In this document: positions 28,901 through 36,614 of the stretch, in pieces
Layout: each line of letters begins with the position of its first letter
How positions within the stretch are numbered: position 1 is the stretch's first letter
DNA from: Glaciecola sp.
GTDB lineage: Bacteria; Pseudomonadota; Gammaproteobacteria; Enterobacterales; Alteromonadaceae
Reading direction: 5' to 3'
Assembly (NCBI GenBank): GCA_029246415.1
Contig: JAQWNF010000025.1
Span: 62,001-126,000 of the forward strand
Length of the DNA: 64,000 nucleotides
The notes under the pieces: generated by a model
Seen by the model: only the letters and a program-made list of their open reading frames with translations
Database searches by the model: none
What the model was told of the DNA's origin: nothing
Translations under genes and position numbers: made by a program

Positions 28901-30358
28901 ATCAATATTGCCTTTCAAAAAGTCACTTAATTCACTTGGGGTTGTTTCACTATTAGAGCTACGTGAAGCATTTCCTCCAAAGATCATGGGTTCAGAATTA
29001 TTCTTTTGGCTGCCCGATGCCTTATCGTCTTCGTCTACTTCATTGCCATTGATATAGAGTCGGGTTGTTTCATTATCCCAAGTAACAGCATAAAAATACC
29101 ATTGACCGGCTTGGATCTCATATTTATCGCTTTTTAGATCATAATCTTTTGAGTTACTTTGATAGCGCAAACGAACACGCCCCTTATCATCAACCCATGA
29201 AGTTATATGACCTCCCATGTCTCTTGACGATGAATCTCGGGAAAATAAATATTGTCCCCCGTCTTCCTTAGTATTGTTGTAATCGAGATCATCGATGTTA
29301 AACCAAAATGCGATAGTGCCTTGCTCTCCACGAAAATCCGGGCTGTCTGGAATGTAGATATGGGCGCCGGTACCTTGTAGCCTACCGGATTGACAAAATT
29401 TCTCTGTATTTTCAGTCGTTAAACCGACGTTAGCGGTGGCGTGATTGGTGCCCACAATATCAGGAATGCTATCGGTCATTTGCGTAGGGCAAATATCCAA
29501 CGGCCAGTGTCCTATCAAGTTAGGGGGTTCTACATTAAAGTCAAATAATTTACTATTGGATATTTCATTTTCGTCATACTCAATTTTGATGTCCTCTTCG
29601 AGTATAAAATTAGCAGCATTAATGGCACCATTTAATGTAAAGTCATCGAGGATATAAATAGTATCAAGGGCATAAATAAACCCGTCTATTTTTGTTTTAC
29701 CCTCTATTCTAGCGCTATTATATAACACCATGCCTAGGTTGCCTGCGCGACTGTTTTTATTTGAATTGATGTCTGTCTGGTCAATAACTAAACTCTTAAC
29801 TAATAATGTTACTATGGTTGAGTCATTTTCTAATTCAATTTCACTGTCTTCAGCAGTAAGGTTTTCGATGAAATAGATTCCGTCCTTTAAAATTAATTTG
29901 GCTTTATCCCTAAGCATCAAATGCTCAATAACAACCGTTTTGTTGCTACCACTTGGACCTAAGAGTAATTCACCTTTGTCTATAACGGTAATATTGTGGT
30001 AATCGTCATTCGTGATCAAGGTGTCATCTTCATCGTCCACCATGAGTTGATTATTTCCACTGGTATAGCGAAAATCAGGTACATCGAGTGTTTGAGAGCG
30101 CTCACCGTTTGCATAACAGCGTTGATTGTTGCACGCTTCGGTGACTACATTCCACCACCATACAGTGTAGCTATCATCAATACTGTCAAAATTAAGTTGG
30201 TTATCACCGCCACTAAATTCAATGTCTCCACGCAAATAGAGATCAGCACCAAATGATGATGACACTGGGTCGGGGAAAACCGGGCGTAAATCGGTATTTG
30301 CCCCAACTAAAAACGTAGTAAAGGTCCCAAAGAGTAAAAATATCCGTATTAATTTCAT
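25970..30358 (-). CDS. mshQ: MSHA pilus protein MshQ, large LamG-containing adhesin
   Basis: A 1462-residue secreted protein with a signal peptide (residues 1-20). Residues 30-270 look like short beta repeats. Two LamG/concanavalin-like domains follow (about 290-510 and 525-760), each with the pattern G-T-I-x-F-W-F and x-L-Y-I/F-x-N-G-x-x-x. The rest (about 770-1460) is the large DUF6701 region of MshQ, ending in D-W-N-G-D-G-V-I-N-G-L-D and G-V-F-R-G-N-D-R, which is conserved in MshQ proteins. Cysteines are frequent, as expected for an exported protein. As last gene of the MSHA cluster it fits a tip adhesin mounted on the minor pilins. The N-terminal third looks richer in A+T than the rest. 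MshQ identity is firm; the adhesin role is inferred. Confidence 0.9.
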   Translation of the reverse strand: MKLIRIFLLFGTFTTFLVGANTDLRPVFPDPVSSSFGADLYLRGDIEFSGGDNQLNFDSIDDSYTVWWWNVVTEACNNQRCYANGERSQTLDVPDFRYTSGNNQLMVDDEDDTLITNDDYHNITVIDKGELLLGPSGSNKTVVIEHLMLRDKAKLILKDGIYFIENLTAEDSEIELENDSTIVTLLVKSLVIDQTDINSNKNSRAGNLGMVLYNSARIEGKTKIDGFIYALDTIYILDDFTLNGAINAANFILEEDIKIEYDENEISNSKLFDFNVEPPNLIGHWPLDICPTQMTDSIPDIVGTNHATANVGLTTENTEKFCQSGRLQGTGAHIYIPDSPDFRGEQGTIAFWFNIDDLDYNNTKEDGGQYLFSRDSSSRDMGGHITSWVDDKGRVRLRYQSNSKDYDLKSDKYEIQAGQWYFYAVTWDNETTRLYINGNEVDEDDKASGSQKNNSEPMIFGGNASRSSNSETTPSELSDFLKGNIDDIRWYDDALDNSELNELMAQAGYECTACDNASSQGLVAEYRFSDTSWGNSGDIQDSSGNAMHATLSGESRLLTPVNNMSCGTLDVPPNTDQNTSDFLDTPIDLEKDVGPEGTISFWFKSNSGWQDERDRTLFDAVQISEATTTATLNKYFYLMLKENGSLQFGFESSNDADIRYNSNSFSYPESTWVHVALSYSYVTKDVQLFLNGIQQVFTTTEGANWDYIMPDYGNLAFADNRTDYITATSSANGRYDDVRVYSHLQNAADIQADMQKAEPCAVLYGYKIEHPDQALTCDTAPVTVKACKNQDCNELYEHPVQVSLAPSPNGDSAGQVYEFQGQFTFDLVSRTPGNTPLVFTPMYHAKPEGLVNTCTNGCNINFVNAGLQIYADQATDYGSDATLTQQITAQGMVAGASMSHINMRAVRDNNGVCEALVSGTKEVNLTYACYQYDQSGNPILGCAVPFGALQLNTQAGYVTRATNMQFNSAAQTDFADFSLPDATNFTLKAQMNVDGAMLQSNQLNVEFTPQKIALSHNITNNQIAGLPFNFTIVGYGANDIQLPSYNPQQLTVYASRVAPETGTEFGILSFGDGYEVSANPELNLVIPSTPLYGSQLRLTQGQYLYENAYFSDVGTLELYIVDQHTYRTVQSNTLRIGPFVPAYFDVQAVYTPEFEDATSDAFTYVGQPFFFDISALPKIEVTAYNALNQVAPNYTGALWQLFPSAAQAQAQISYTDVSGAGLTVSQATTPTTPTVSDYDNNDGSGQILLNNIALQYAKPTLPVSTFATGVDMVLDEAFLTDVNGTCYQAAYPAGCSAFTFSHITGTQQRYGRLNMINAFGPEDQALSIALQAQYYAAGNWLVNTDDNSTNISLAQNLGQVSLTSLPDSENNIASLYSNIQSAGFLAAGISDTSDLSFTPANLRGGLQVTISSLVGSPAWAKHLNYDWNGDGVINGLDMPAATVNFGVFRGNDRKFNFREVLE

Positions 30359-30402
30359 AAAAACCTCATAAACAATCAGCTAGTTAGCTATTTGGTGTTG
30401 TG

Positions 30403-30834
30403 TTAGCGAGCTTGCATTGCATCAACGGATAGGGTGCGGCTGACGATATCATCGCCAACTTGGCATGTTCCTACGCTAGTGAAGCGGTAAAAATAGTGTT
30501 CAGTTTCACTTTTAGTAATTGAAATCGTTTTACACGCTGCGGTATATCCACAATTACTAAATCCTATGATCCCTGTAAATGCGCCATTTGAATTTACGCT
30601 GGTGTTACACGCCTGAATCGAATTATCCAAAGGAAATGATTGGCTGCCTAATACCTCTAGTCCAGTTTGCGCTGCGTGCTTGGCTCGCAGCCCGGTTAAA
30701 TCAGTTACAAGAGTCACATTAGAGGCAATCACCATTTTACTCATTGTGGCACCGAGCATGGCCAATACAATGATCACAAATAATGAGATAACTAACATGC
30801 TACCTTGTTGTTGGTTGAGTGAACTACGGTACAT
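30403..30834 (-). CDS. mshP: MSHA minor pilin-like protein MshP
   Basis: A 143-residue protein with a short leader (M-Y-R-S-S-L-N-Q-Q-Q-G) and a hydrophobic segment S-M-L-V-I-S-L-F-V-I-I-V-L-A-M-L-G. It resembles a type IV prepilin, but Glu5 of the mature pilin is absent, as in MshP/GspK-like proteins. Six cysteines occur in the globular part. The ATG at 30834 is preferred because it matches the usual MshP start; earlier in-frame starts at 30852 and 30912 reach deeper into mshO. It overlaps the mshO end by 11 bp and precedes mshQ by 44 bp. It probably forms part of the pilus tip complex. Confidence 0.8.
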   Translation of the reverse strand: MYRSSLNQQQGSMLVISLFVIIVLAMLGATMSKMVIASNVTLVTDLTGLRAKHAAQTGLEVLGSQSFPLDNSIQACNTSVNSNGAFTGIIGFSNCGYTAACKTISITKSETEHYFYRFTSVGTCQVGDDIVSRTLSVDAMQAR

Positions 30835-31684
30835 TGGGAATGTGAACCTCATGCATAAATGAAATAGTTTGACCGTTGTCAGAAAATGATAATAATATCC
30901 GTGAATACGCATTACGACGCATGCTCACTTCATACCAACGAAATGGATCATCACTTGCCGCTGTTTGTGCGGCGGGATCGGACGATAAGGTATTGGCAAT
31001 ATTTTGCGCCATCAACACACCACCGGATGTGAATATGGTCTGTGTAGCATCGAGCGTGCCTTCATGACGATAGACTTGCTGGTTGCGTACACAATAACTC
31101 ACCGCCGTCGAACCAATATACAAACGTGATGCAGGTGAACTTTGGGCAAATGCGTCGGCTACCGTTAATTGAATAATATTATCGCTGTCGTCATCCGTGG
31201 CACAATTACCATCACCATCGTCACTGCAAGCCGTAATCATTTGCCGCTTGTTGCGTGTTCCATCATAAATATCCGCACTTTCCATGGGATACACGAACGC
31301 ATAATCATTAGATAAGGCTGGCATGAACGTGATGTTGTTGATGTCCGCCATGCGGATCACATCGACTTCAGTTTCACTGCTTGGTTGCATTGGCAATGCT
31401 GTGTATGTGGTAGCCCATTTGCTAGGGACAAACTCTAAACAATGACTGTTGCTGTTACCGCTGACGCGGATTGAATTGGGGATCGCATGTTTGATTTCGC
31501 GCGTCATTCGCTCGACAATAAAACTACTGTCATTCATTAATTTTGAACGACTCACAAACTCTGAATACTGTAATACGGTAGCACGCATAAAACCACTGAT
31601 ACCGACGCCAACAATGGCGACAATGATCAAGACAAAGACCAGTTCAATTAATGTAAATCCATGCTGTTGAGCGGGATGTTTCAT
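30824..31684 (-). CDS. mshO: MSHA minor pilin MshO
   Basis: A 286-residue prepilin with the cleavage site H-G-F-T-L-I-E-L-V-F near residue 8-17 and the usual hydrophobic N-terminal helix, followed by a globular domain with cysteines near 73, 150, 157 and 194. Glu5 is present. ATG at 31684 is chosen because AAGGA lies 8 bases upstream; it shares one base with the mshD stop (TGATG), so translation is coupled. Its size and place match MshO of Vibrio and Shewanella, a PilW/GspJ-like minor pilin. Confidence 0.9.
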   Translation of the reverse strand: MKHPAQQHGFTLIELVFVLIIVAIVGVGISGFMRATVLQYSEFVSRSKLMNDSSFIVERMTREIKHAIPNSIRVSGNSNSHCLEFVPSKWATTYTALPMQPSSETEVDVIRMADINNITFMPALSNDYAFVYPMESADIYDGTRNKRQMITACSDDGDGNCATDDDSDNIIQLTVADAFAQSSPASRLYIGSTAVSYCVRNQQVYRHEGTLDATQTIFTSGGVLMAQNIANTLSSDPAAQTAASDDPFRWYEVSMRRNAYSRILLSFSDNGQTISFMHEVHIPNVP

Positions 31685-32301
31685 CAAAAATTCCTTCTAA
31701 TAAAACTGGATCGGATCGGATCATCATTCGGTGTAGTGATGGTGATAGTAATGACTTTTGTGTTACCCACTAATGTGCCTGAATCGAGCACACCATTGCC
31801 ATTGAGATCATCATCATTGACGCCATTGAGGTTGTCGTCATACATGACAGAGACGCTAGCGGTAAATCCTTGGTACATGGCGGCACCATTAATCAACGGC
31901 GTAAACCCTTGTGCGTCGGATATTGCAACATTGCTCAAGTTCAAGCCATGATAATCATCGATATCATCATAGGTAGCACGTGATTCGCCAGTATCTGGAC
32001 CAAACTGACCGCTTGGGGTGCAAGCAGGAGCAGTCGGTTCGTTGCACCGAGTCATGCCACCCACAAAATCAGATTGTTCATCAAATCCTTTAGCGTTGAT
32101 TTCGTTATACAGTGATTGACTCAGTTCAGTGGCGCGCACTTGCCACAGAGGGTCAAAGCTTTGTTTGGTTTGTGGGATAATAATAGTGGCAATGATACCT
32201 AATACGACCCCAAACACCACAATACCTGCAATCATTTCAATTAAGGTAAAGCCTTGTATAGTATGGTTATTAAATCTCTTTCCAAGATGATTAACACGCA
32301 T
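31684..32301 (-). CDS. mshD: MSHA minor pilin MshD
   Basis: A 205-residue prepilin with a longish leader (15 residues) and the site Q-G-F-T-L-I-E-M-I-A. The globular part contains a cysteine pair (C-N-E-P-T-A-P-A-C near residue 72) and an Asp/Asn-rich loop D-D-N-L-N-G-V-N-D-D-D-L-N-G-N-G near 160, which looks like a calcium-binding stretch. AAGG lies 8 bases ahead of the ATG, and the gene overlaps mshC by 11 bp. Position between mshC and mshO identifies it as MshD. Confidence 0.9.
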   Translation of the reverse strand: MRVNHLGKRFNNHTIQGFTLIEMIAGIVVFGVVLGIIATIIIPQTKQSFDPLWQVRATELSQSLYNEINAKGFDEQSDFVGGMTRCNEPTAPACTPSGQFGPDTGESRATYDDIDDYHGLNLSNVAISDAQGFTPLINGAAMYQGFTASVSVMYDDNLNGVNDDDLNGNGVLDSGTLVGNTKVITITITTPNDDPIRSSFIRRNF

Positions 32302-32833
32302 AAATCATACCTTCACGATTGATGCACACACCATATACGGAGGCGATATCGAAGCTTATTTTGCAGGTGTTGGTACAATTATTAGCGGTATTTTGCGGAC
32401 GCCCCAAACTATCGAAGCCTAATGAACGATATCCCAATGCTGCGCCATCAGCAGTGATCAAGGTCATATCCGCGCTGTCTAGTTCATTGGGTTGGGTAAT
32501 GATCTCCGGGTAAACCGTAAAATCAATCGTGTTTTCATCACAGGTCTGTGCGGCATTACTCAGATCATAATTGCGAGTGGCGAAACCATACGCAGGTAAA
32601 ACACTGCCACTGACATCGGGTAAACGAAAATTAATTTGGTAACAGATCGCGGGGCGGGTATCTTGCATCGCTTTGTTTTGGATAACACGAAGGGTACTGA
32701 TCAAACGCTCTTGTTGCGCAGCATAGGCAAACCCTTGCGAATCATTTAAGCGCGCAAATGCGGTCAACCCGATAATGCTAACAATCATCATCACAGTAAT
32801 GAGTTCGATGAGAGAAAATCCACGCTGCGCCAT
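32291..32833 (-). CDS. mshC: MSHA minor pilin MshC
   Basis: A 180-residue prepilin with the site R-G-F-S-L-I-E-L-I-T and an M-M-I-V-S-I-I-G hydrophobic helix. Cysteines occur near residues 60, 92, 154, 158 and 171 and at the C-terminus. The second of two close ATGs (32833) is preferred because AAGG lies six bases ahead; the first (32839) touches the AAGG. It is the first gene after the mshA terminator, so the C-D-O-P-Q group may depend on readthrough or on its own promoter in 32840-32965. Confidence 0.87.
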   Translation of the reverse strand: MAQRGFSLIELITVMMIVSIIGLTAFARLNDSQGFAYAAQQERLISTLRVIQNKAMQDTRPAICYQINFRLPDVSGSVLPAYGFATRNYDLSNAAQTCDENTIDFTVYPEIITQPNELDSADMTLITADGAALGYRSLGFDSLGRPQNTANNCTNTCKISFDIASVYGVCINREGMIYAC

Positions 32834-32965
32834 AGTCATCCTTGTATATGAGCGAAAAATCCTTTTCTACATTTTATATCGACACCCACATCGTGCACTT
32901 TAATTATTTTATTCGATGAATGCCTAATACCCCCTCATGGTAAAGCTCCTCAACAAACATCAAGC

Positions 32966-32994
32966 AAAAAAAAGCCCTAATAAATTAGGGCTTT
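32966..32994 (-). terminator. Strong terminator after mshA
   Basis: A perfect 10-bp stem (AAAGCCCTAA 32971-32980 with TTAGGGCTTT 32985-32994, 4-base loop) is followed on the minus strand by a run of eight T (32973-32966). It lies 50 bp after the mshA stop and should limit readthrough from the highly expressed pilin gene into mshC. Confidence 0.9.
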
Positions 32995-33043
32995 CATCGT
33001 CGGTGAATCGTGTTATATACAGTGTGATTAGATCACAACCGAA

Positions 33044-33535
33044 TTAGCAACCCGCTGTTTCAAGGACGACAACCGGAGATGAGTCAACATCAGCCGCATC
33101 AGTGTACAATACGTGACATTGTGTGGTTGTGTCAGTATCGTCATAAGTTGTTTGCCCAGTTAACCCGATTGCAAATTGAGTCGTGCCGACCGTTGCAATA
33201 TCAAAATCAGCCTCATCTATGTCAATCCAGTCTTGCAAAGTAGCAACCGTTACTGCGCCAGATTTTGGATAGCCATATTGAGTAACTAAAGCAACAGGTG
33301 TGCCAGACTGACTGACATTAACTGAACCCGGTGCTTCCTTTTGTTGGCCAGCTAGTGCTGCTTTGGCATATACTAACGTCGCGCCACTTTCTAAAGAGGC
33401 TTTGACTCCGGCTAAGGTTGAGATTTTGGCATCCCCTTGCATATCCATAAAACGAGGAGCGGCAGTTACTGCAAGAATACCAAGGATGACGATCACGATG
33501 ATCAGTTCGATTAGTGTAAAACCACGTTGTTTCAT
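33044..33535 (-). CDS. mshA: MSHA major pilin MshA
   Basis: A 163-residue type IV pilin. The leader is only five residues and the cleavage site is R-G-F-T-L-I-E-L-I-I-V-I-V-I-L-G-I-L, with Glu5 present. The D-disulfide loop is formed by Cys near 139 and the last residue (Cys163), as in MSHA pilins. The acidic C-terminal domain is typical of a variable surface-exposed pilin. AAGGA sits 7 bases ahead of the ATG. The gene is isolated by an inverted repeat upstream and a strong terminator downstream, so it can be expressed more strongly than the assembly genes. Confidence 0.95.
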   Translation of the reverse strand: MKQRGFTLIELIIVIVILGILAVTAAPRFMDMQGDAKISTLAGVKASLESGATLVYAKAALAGQQKEAPGSVNVSQSGTPVALVTQYGYPKSGAVTVATLQDWIDIDEADFDIATVGTTQFAIGLTGQTTYDDTDTTTQCHVLYTDAADVDSSPVVVLETAGC

Positions 33536-33625
33536 ATTTATTCCTTTAAAAGTGACTTAATTGAGTAGAGAATTAAGCAATAATATCTCTATTCTTTTTA
33601 TCGGTAGAATGCGAATTTTGTTGAG

Positions 33626-33655
33626 TAATTATTTTACTAAAAAGTAAAATAATTA
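33626..33655. repeat. 13-bp perfect inverted repeat between mshG and mshA
   Basis: TAATTATTTTACT (33626-33638) and AGTAAAATAATTA (33643-33655) flank a 4-base loop AAAA. The right arm includes the mshG stop codon. The stem is AT-rich and is not followed by T on the minus strand, so it is not a classic terminator. It lies about 90 bp upstream of the pilin gene. Confidence 0.8.
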
Positions 33656-34876
33656 GCCTTTAATTGCTCCCATCATATCCCACATCGGGGTAAATATACC
33701 TAACGCTAACACCAGTACCATGCCTGCGACGACGGAAATTAAAATCGGCTCGATGCGAGCGGTTAATTTTTGTAAATCGTATTCAACCTCGCGCTCATAA
33801 TAATTGCCTACTTCGATGAGTAACTCATCAATGCGCCCCGTTTCTTCACCGACAGTGATCATTTGCATGACCAAGGGCGGAAACAAGCCACTGGATGCTG
33901 ATACCCTTGATAGATTTTCACCGCGTTCGATATTGGTGCGCATTTCTAAAATTTTCTGAGACATATAAAGGTTATTGACGGCATCGGCGACCAAGGACAG
34001 TGCTGAATTTAAGGGTACCCCTGCACTTAGCATCATAGAAAAACTTGCCGCAAAACGACTTAGCAGTGAGCGTTGAAAAATACTGCCCAAAATGGGTAAA
34101 TTTAATTTAATTTTATCCCAGCGATACGCCCCACTATCAGTATTCAGGTATTGATAAATCCCCCCGAACAGCAACAATGATCCAGCAACTAAATAGGGCC
34201 ACTGATAGATAAAGAAATCAGATGTGGTCAATAATATTCGGGTCAGTAACGGCAGTTCTGAGCCGAATTTTTTGAACATATCGGCAAAAATAGGGATCAC
34301 CATAACATTCATAATGACCATGGCTGCGGTGATGGCAATCAGGACGAACGTCGGATAACGGGTTGCGGCTTTAATTTGTTTGCGTGTTTCTTGTTCCCTC
34401 TCTAAATATCGGGCAAGCTGCGCAAATGAGGCATCGAGCTGACCGGTGTTTTCGCCCACGTGGACCAGTGAGATGAAGAGTTGATTGAAGATTGTAGGGT
34501 GTTCATTCATCGCTGAGGATAAAGTGCGGCCACGTTCAAGGCTTTCTTGTATATTCATCAAGGCGCTTTTTAAACGTTTACACGTAATGGTATTTGCCAG
34601 CCCTCTGACAGATCGCATGATCGGGACACCGGCATTGGCTAATGAGTACATTTGGCGGCAAAACATCACGAGATCAGCCAGTGACACCTTAGGGGTAAAT
34701 ATTGAGATCCGATCTGGTTGCTCCAAAGCTCTGACATCTCCTCCAGCAACAATATTCAATGGAATAATGTTTTTAGTCATAAGATTTTTTGCAGCTGCAT
34801 TAGGATCTGAAGCATCTAAGGTACCACGCGTGATTTGTCCTCCAGCCTTGCGGCCCTCATAACTATACTGTGGCAT
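33653..34876 (-). CDS. mshG: MSHA inner-membrane platform protein MshG
   Basis: A 407-residue GspF/PilC-family platform protein, which sits in the inner membrane and connects the extension ATPase to pilin subunits. Two T2SF domains are seen (about 68-190 and 270-392), with membrane segments near 170-195, 220-240 and 375-397 and the family F-x-x-x-M-x-x-x-x-x-A-G-x-P pattern twice (F-C-R-Q-M-Y-S-L-A-N-A-G-V-P and F-S-M-M-L-S-A-G-V-P). GGAG lies 7 bases before the ATG; the start overlaps mshE by 14 bp. Confidence 0.96.
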   Translation of the reverse strand: MPQYSYEGRKAGGQITRGTLDASDPNAAAKNLMTKNIIPLNIVAGGDVRALEQPDRISIFTPKVSLADLVMFCRQMYSLANAGVPIMRSVRGLANTITCKRLKSALMNIQESLERGRTLSSAMNEHPTIFNQLFISLVHVGENTGQLDASFAQLARYLEREQETRKQIKAATRYPTFVLIAITAAMVIMNVMVIPIFADMFKKFGSELPLLTRILLTTSDFFIYQWPYLVAGSLLLFGGIYQYLNTDSGAYRWDKIKLNLPILGSIFQRSLLSRFAASFSMMLSAGVPLNSALSLVADAVNNLYMSQKILEMRTNIERGENLSRVSASSGLFPPLVMQMITVGEETGRIDELLIEVGNYYEREVEYDLQKLTARIEPILISVVAGMVLVLALGIFTPMWDMMGAIKG

Positions 34877-36614
34877 CGTCTAACTCCAGGACTGACTCAG
34901 CGGTGGGCAAATAATCGATTTCAGAGATATTTTCAACTAATTTAAGCACCTCCTCAATTGTGGTAATGCCCTGTTTTGCAAAGTCCAATGCGCCATTGGC
35001 TAAGGGTTTGTAGCCAAGTGATTGTTTGGCAGCAAGCGCAAAGCCCGAAGTATCATCGATTTTGAGCATATCCATCATAGCTTCAGTCATCTGCAATAAT
35101 TCGAATACGCCGACGCGACCGGCATAACCGGTGTGGTTACATTTTTGACAGCCGTCGCCTTTTTTAAAGTGAATATGATGAGCGTTGGGGTCCAAATGCT
35201 GTAACCATGTCAGATGCTCATCACTTGGCAGTGTATCGACTTTGCAATTTTCACAAATTTTACGGACTAAGCGCTGCGCGATAACGCCGCGTAACGCACT
35301 GGCGACCAGATAACCTGGTGTCCCCATATCGATTAACCGGATTGCCGATGAAATCGAATCATTGGTGTGGAGTGTGGATAATACTAAGTGTCCAGTTAAG
35401 GCTCCACGCATGCCGATTTCGGCTGTTTCTTGATCTCGCATTTCCCCAACCATGATAATGTCGGGGTCTTGTCTTAATGCAGTCCGCAGAACGCGTGCAA
35501 AATCCAAGTTAATCTTGTTATTGACTTGGACTTGATTGATGCGCGGCAAACTATATTCGACCGGATCTTCTACCGTAATGATTTTTCTCTCAGGGGTGTT
35601 CAATTCGCTCAACGAACCATACAAAGTAGTTGTTTTACCTGAGCCGGTGGGGCCGGTCACCAAAATCAGTCCGTTAGGACGACTGAGCATGTTTTTGTAT
35701 CGATGAAAGATCAATGGTGGCATGCCCGACCGCGCTAAACTTAATATCCCTGCGGACTGATCCAATAAGCGCATCACCACCGCCTCTCCATCATGCGTGG
35801 GCATGGTGGATAAACGCACATCAATGCTTTTATTTTTGATATGGATTTGCGCGCGACCATCTTGGGGTAAGCGTCGTTCTGAAATATCCAGTCCTGCCAT
35901 CAGTTTTAAACGTAAGACCAACGCATTGGCGATATTTTTTTGATTGATGATGTTTTCTTGCAGCATGCCGTCAACCCGATGTCGGATCCGTAACATATCA
36001 TTATTCGGTTCAATATGAATATCTGACGCTTTAGACATGACCGCATCTTCAAAGATGGATTGGAGTAATCGAGATACCGCAGTGTCCTGGTCTTCACTTA
36101 GCTCCGTCGAGATAGAAAATTCATTTTGATCCAAATACTCCAACGCTAATTCTTCGGCAAACGACGCAATCTCTTCAGTTTTGCGATAATAGTGATCAAA
36201 TGCATTGGAGAGCTGTGATTCACTCACGAACGCCAATTCTAATGTTTTGGGTAGCAGACCCCCGATAGCATCTACAGCGTTAAGATCGGCAGGATCGGCC
36301 ATGCCTAATAAAAATGAATGTGCTTGTTCTTTGATAATCAATGCACGGTAGCGACGAGCTTGAATTTCGGGTAGCTTTTTTACGCTATCAGGATTGATTG
36401 GTATTTTATCAATATCAATCAAAGGGATATGCAAGTGATCAGCTAATTGACTCAGCATCTGTGACTCAGCGACATAGCCCAAATCAATCAATACCGCACC
36501 CAGTTTACGGCCTGTACGCCCTTGTTCATCGAGCGCAATATCAAGTTGTTCTGGGGTGATCAAGTTGTGTTGGATCAGAAGGTCACCTAAGCGCATCCGT
36601 AAATTATTTTTCAT
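34863..36614 (-). CDS. mshE: MSHA extension ATPase MshE
   Basis: A 583-residue GspE/PilB-type hexameric ATPase that drives pilus extension. The N-terminal 60 residues carry the two MshEN half-motifs that bind cyclic di-GMP in the Vibrio protein (R-L-G-D-L-L-I-Q-H-N-L-I and L-G-A-V-L-I-D-L-G-Y-V). Walker A is G-P-T-G-S-G-K-T-T-T near 328, the Asp box and Walker B (D-P-D-I-I-M-V-G-E-M-R-D) near 388, and a tetracysteine zinc site (C-E-N-C and C-Q-K-C) near 460-500. This predicts c-di-GMP control of pilus extension. It overlaps mshN by 4 bp. Confidence 0.96.
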   Translation of the reverse strand: MKNNLRMRLGDLLIQHNLITPEQLDIALDEQGRTGRKLGAVLIDLGYVAESQMLSQLADHLHIPLIDIDKIPINPDSVKKLPEIQARRYRALIIKEQAHSFLLGMADPADLNAVDAIGGLLPKTLELAFVSESQLSNAFDHYYRKTEEIASFAEELALEYLDQNEFSISTELSEDQDTAVSRLLQSIFEDAVMSKASDIHIEPNNDMLRIRHRVDGMLQENIINQKNIANALVLRLKLMAGLDISERRLPQDGRAQIHIKNKSIDVRLSTMPTHDGEAVVMRLLDQSAGILSLARSGMPPLIFHRYKNMLSRPNGLILVTGPTGSGKTTTLYGSLSELNTPERKIITVEDPVEYSLPRINQVQVNNKINLDFARVLRTALRQDPDIIMVGEMRDQETAEIGMRGALTGHLVLSTLHTNDSISSAIRLIDMGTPGYLVASALRGVIAQRLVRKICENCKVDTLPSDEHLTWLQHLDPNAHHIHFKKGDGCQKCNHTGYAGRVGVFELLQMTEAMMDMLKIDDTSGFALAAKQSLGYKPLANGALDFAKQGITTIEEVLKLVENISEIDYLPTAESVLELDDATV

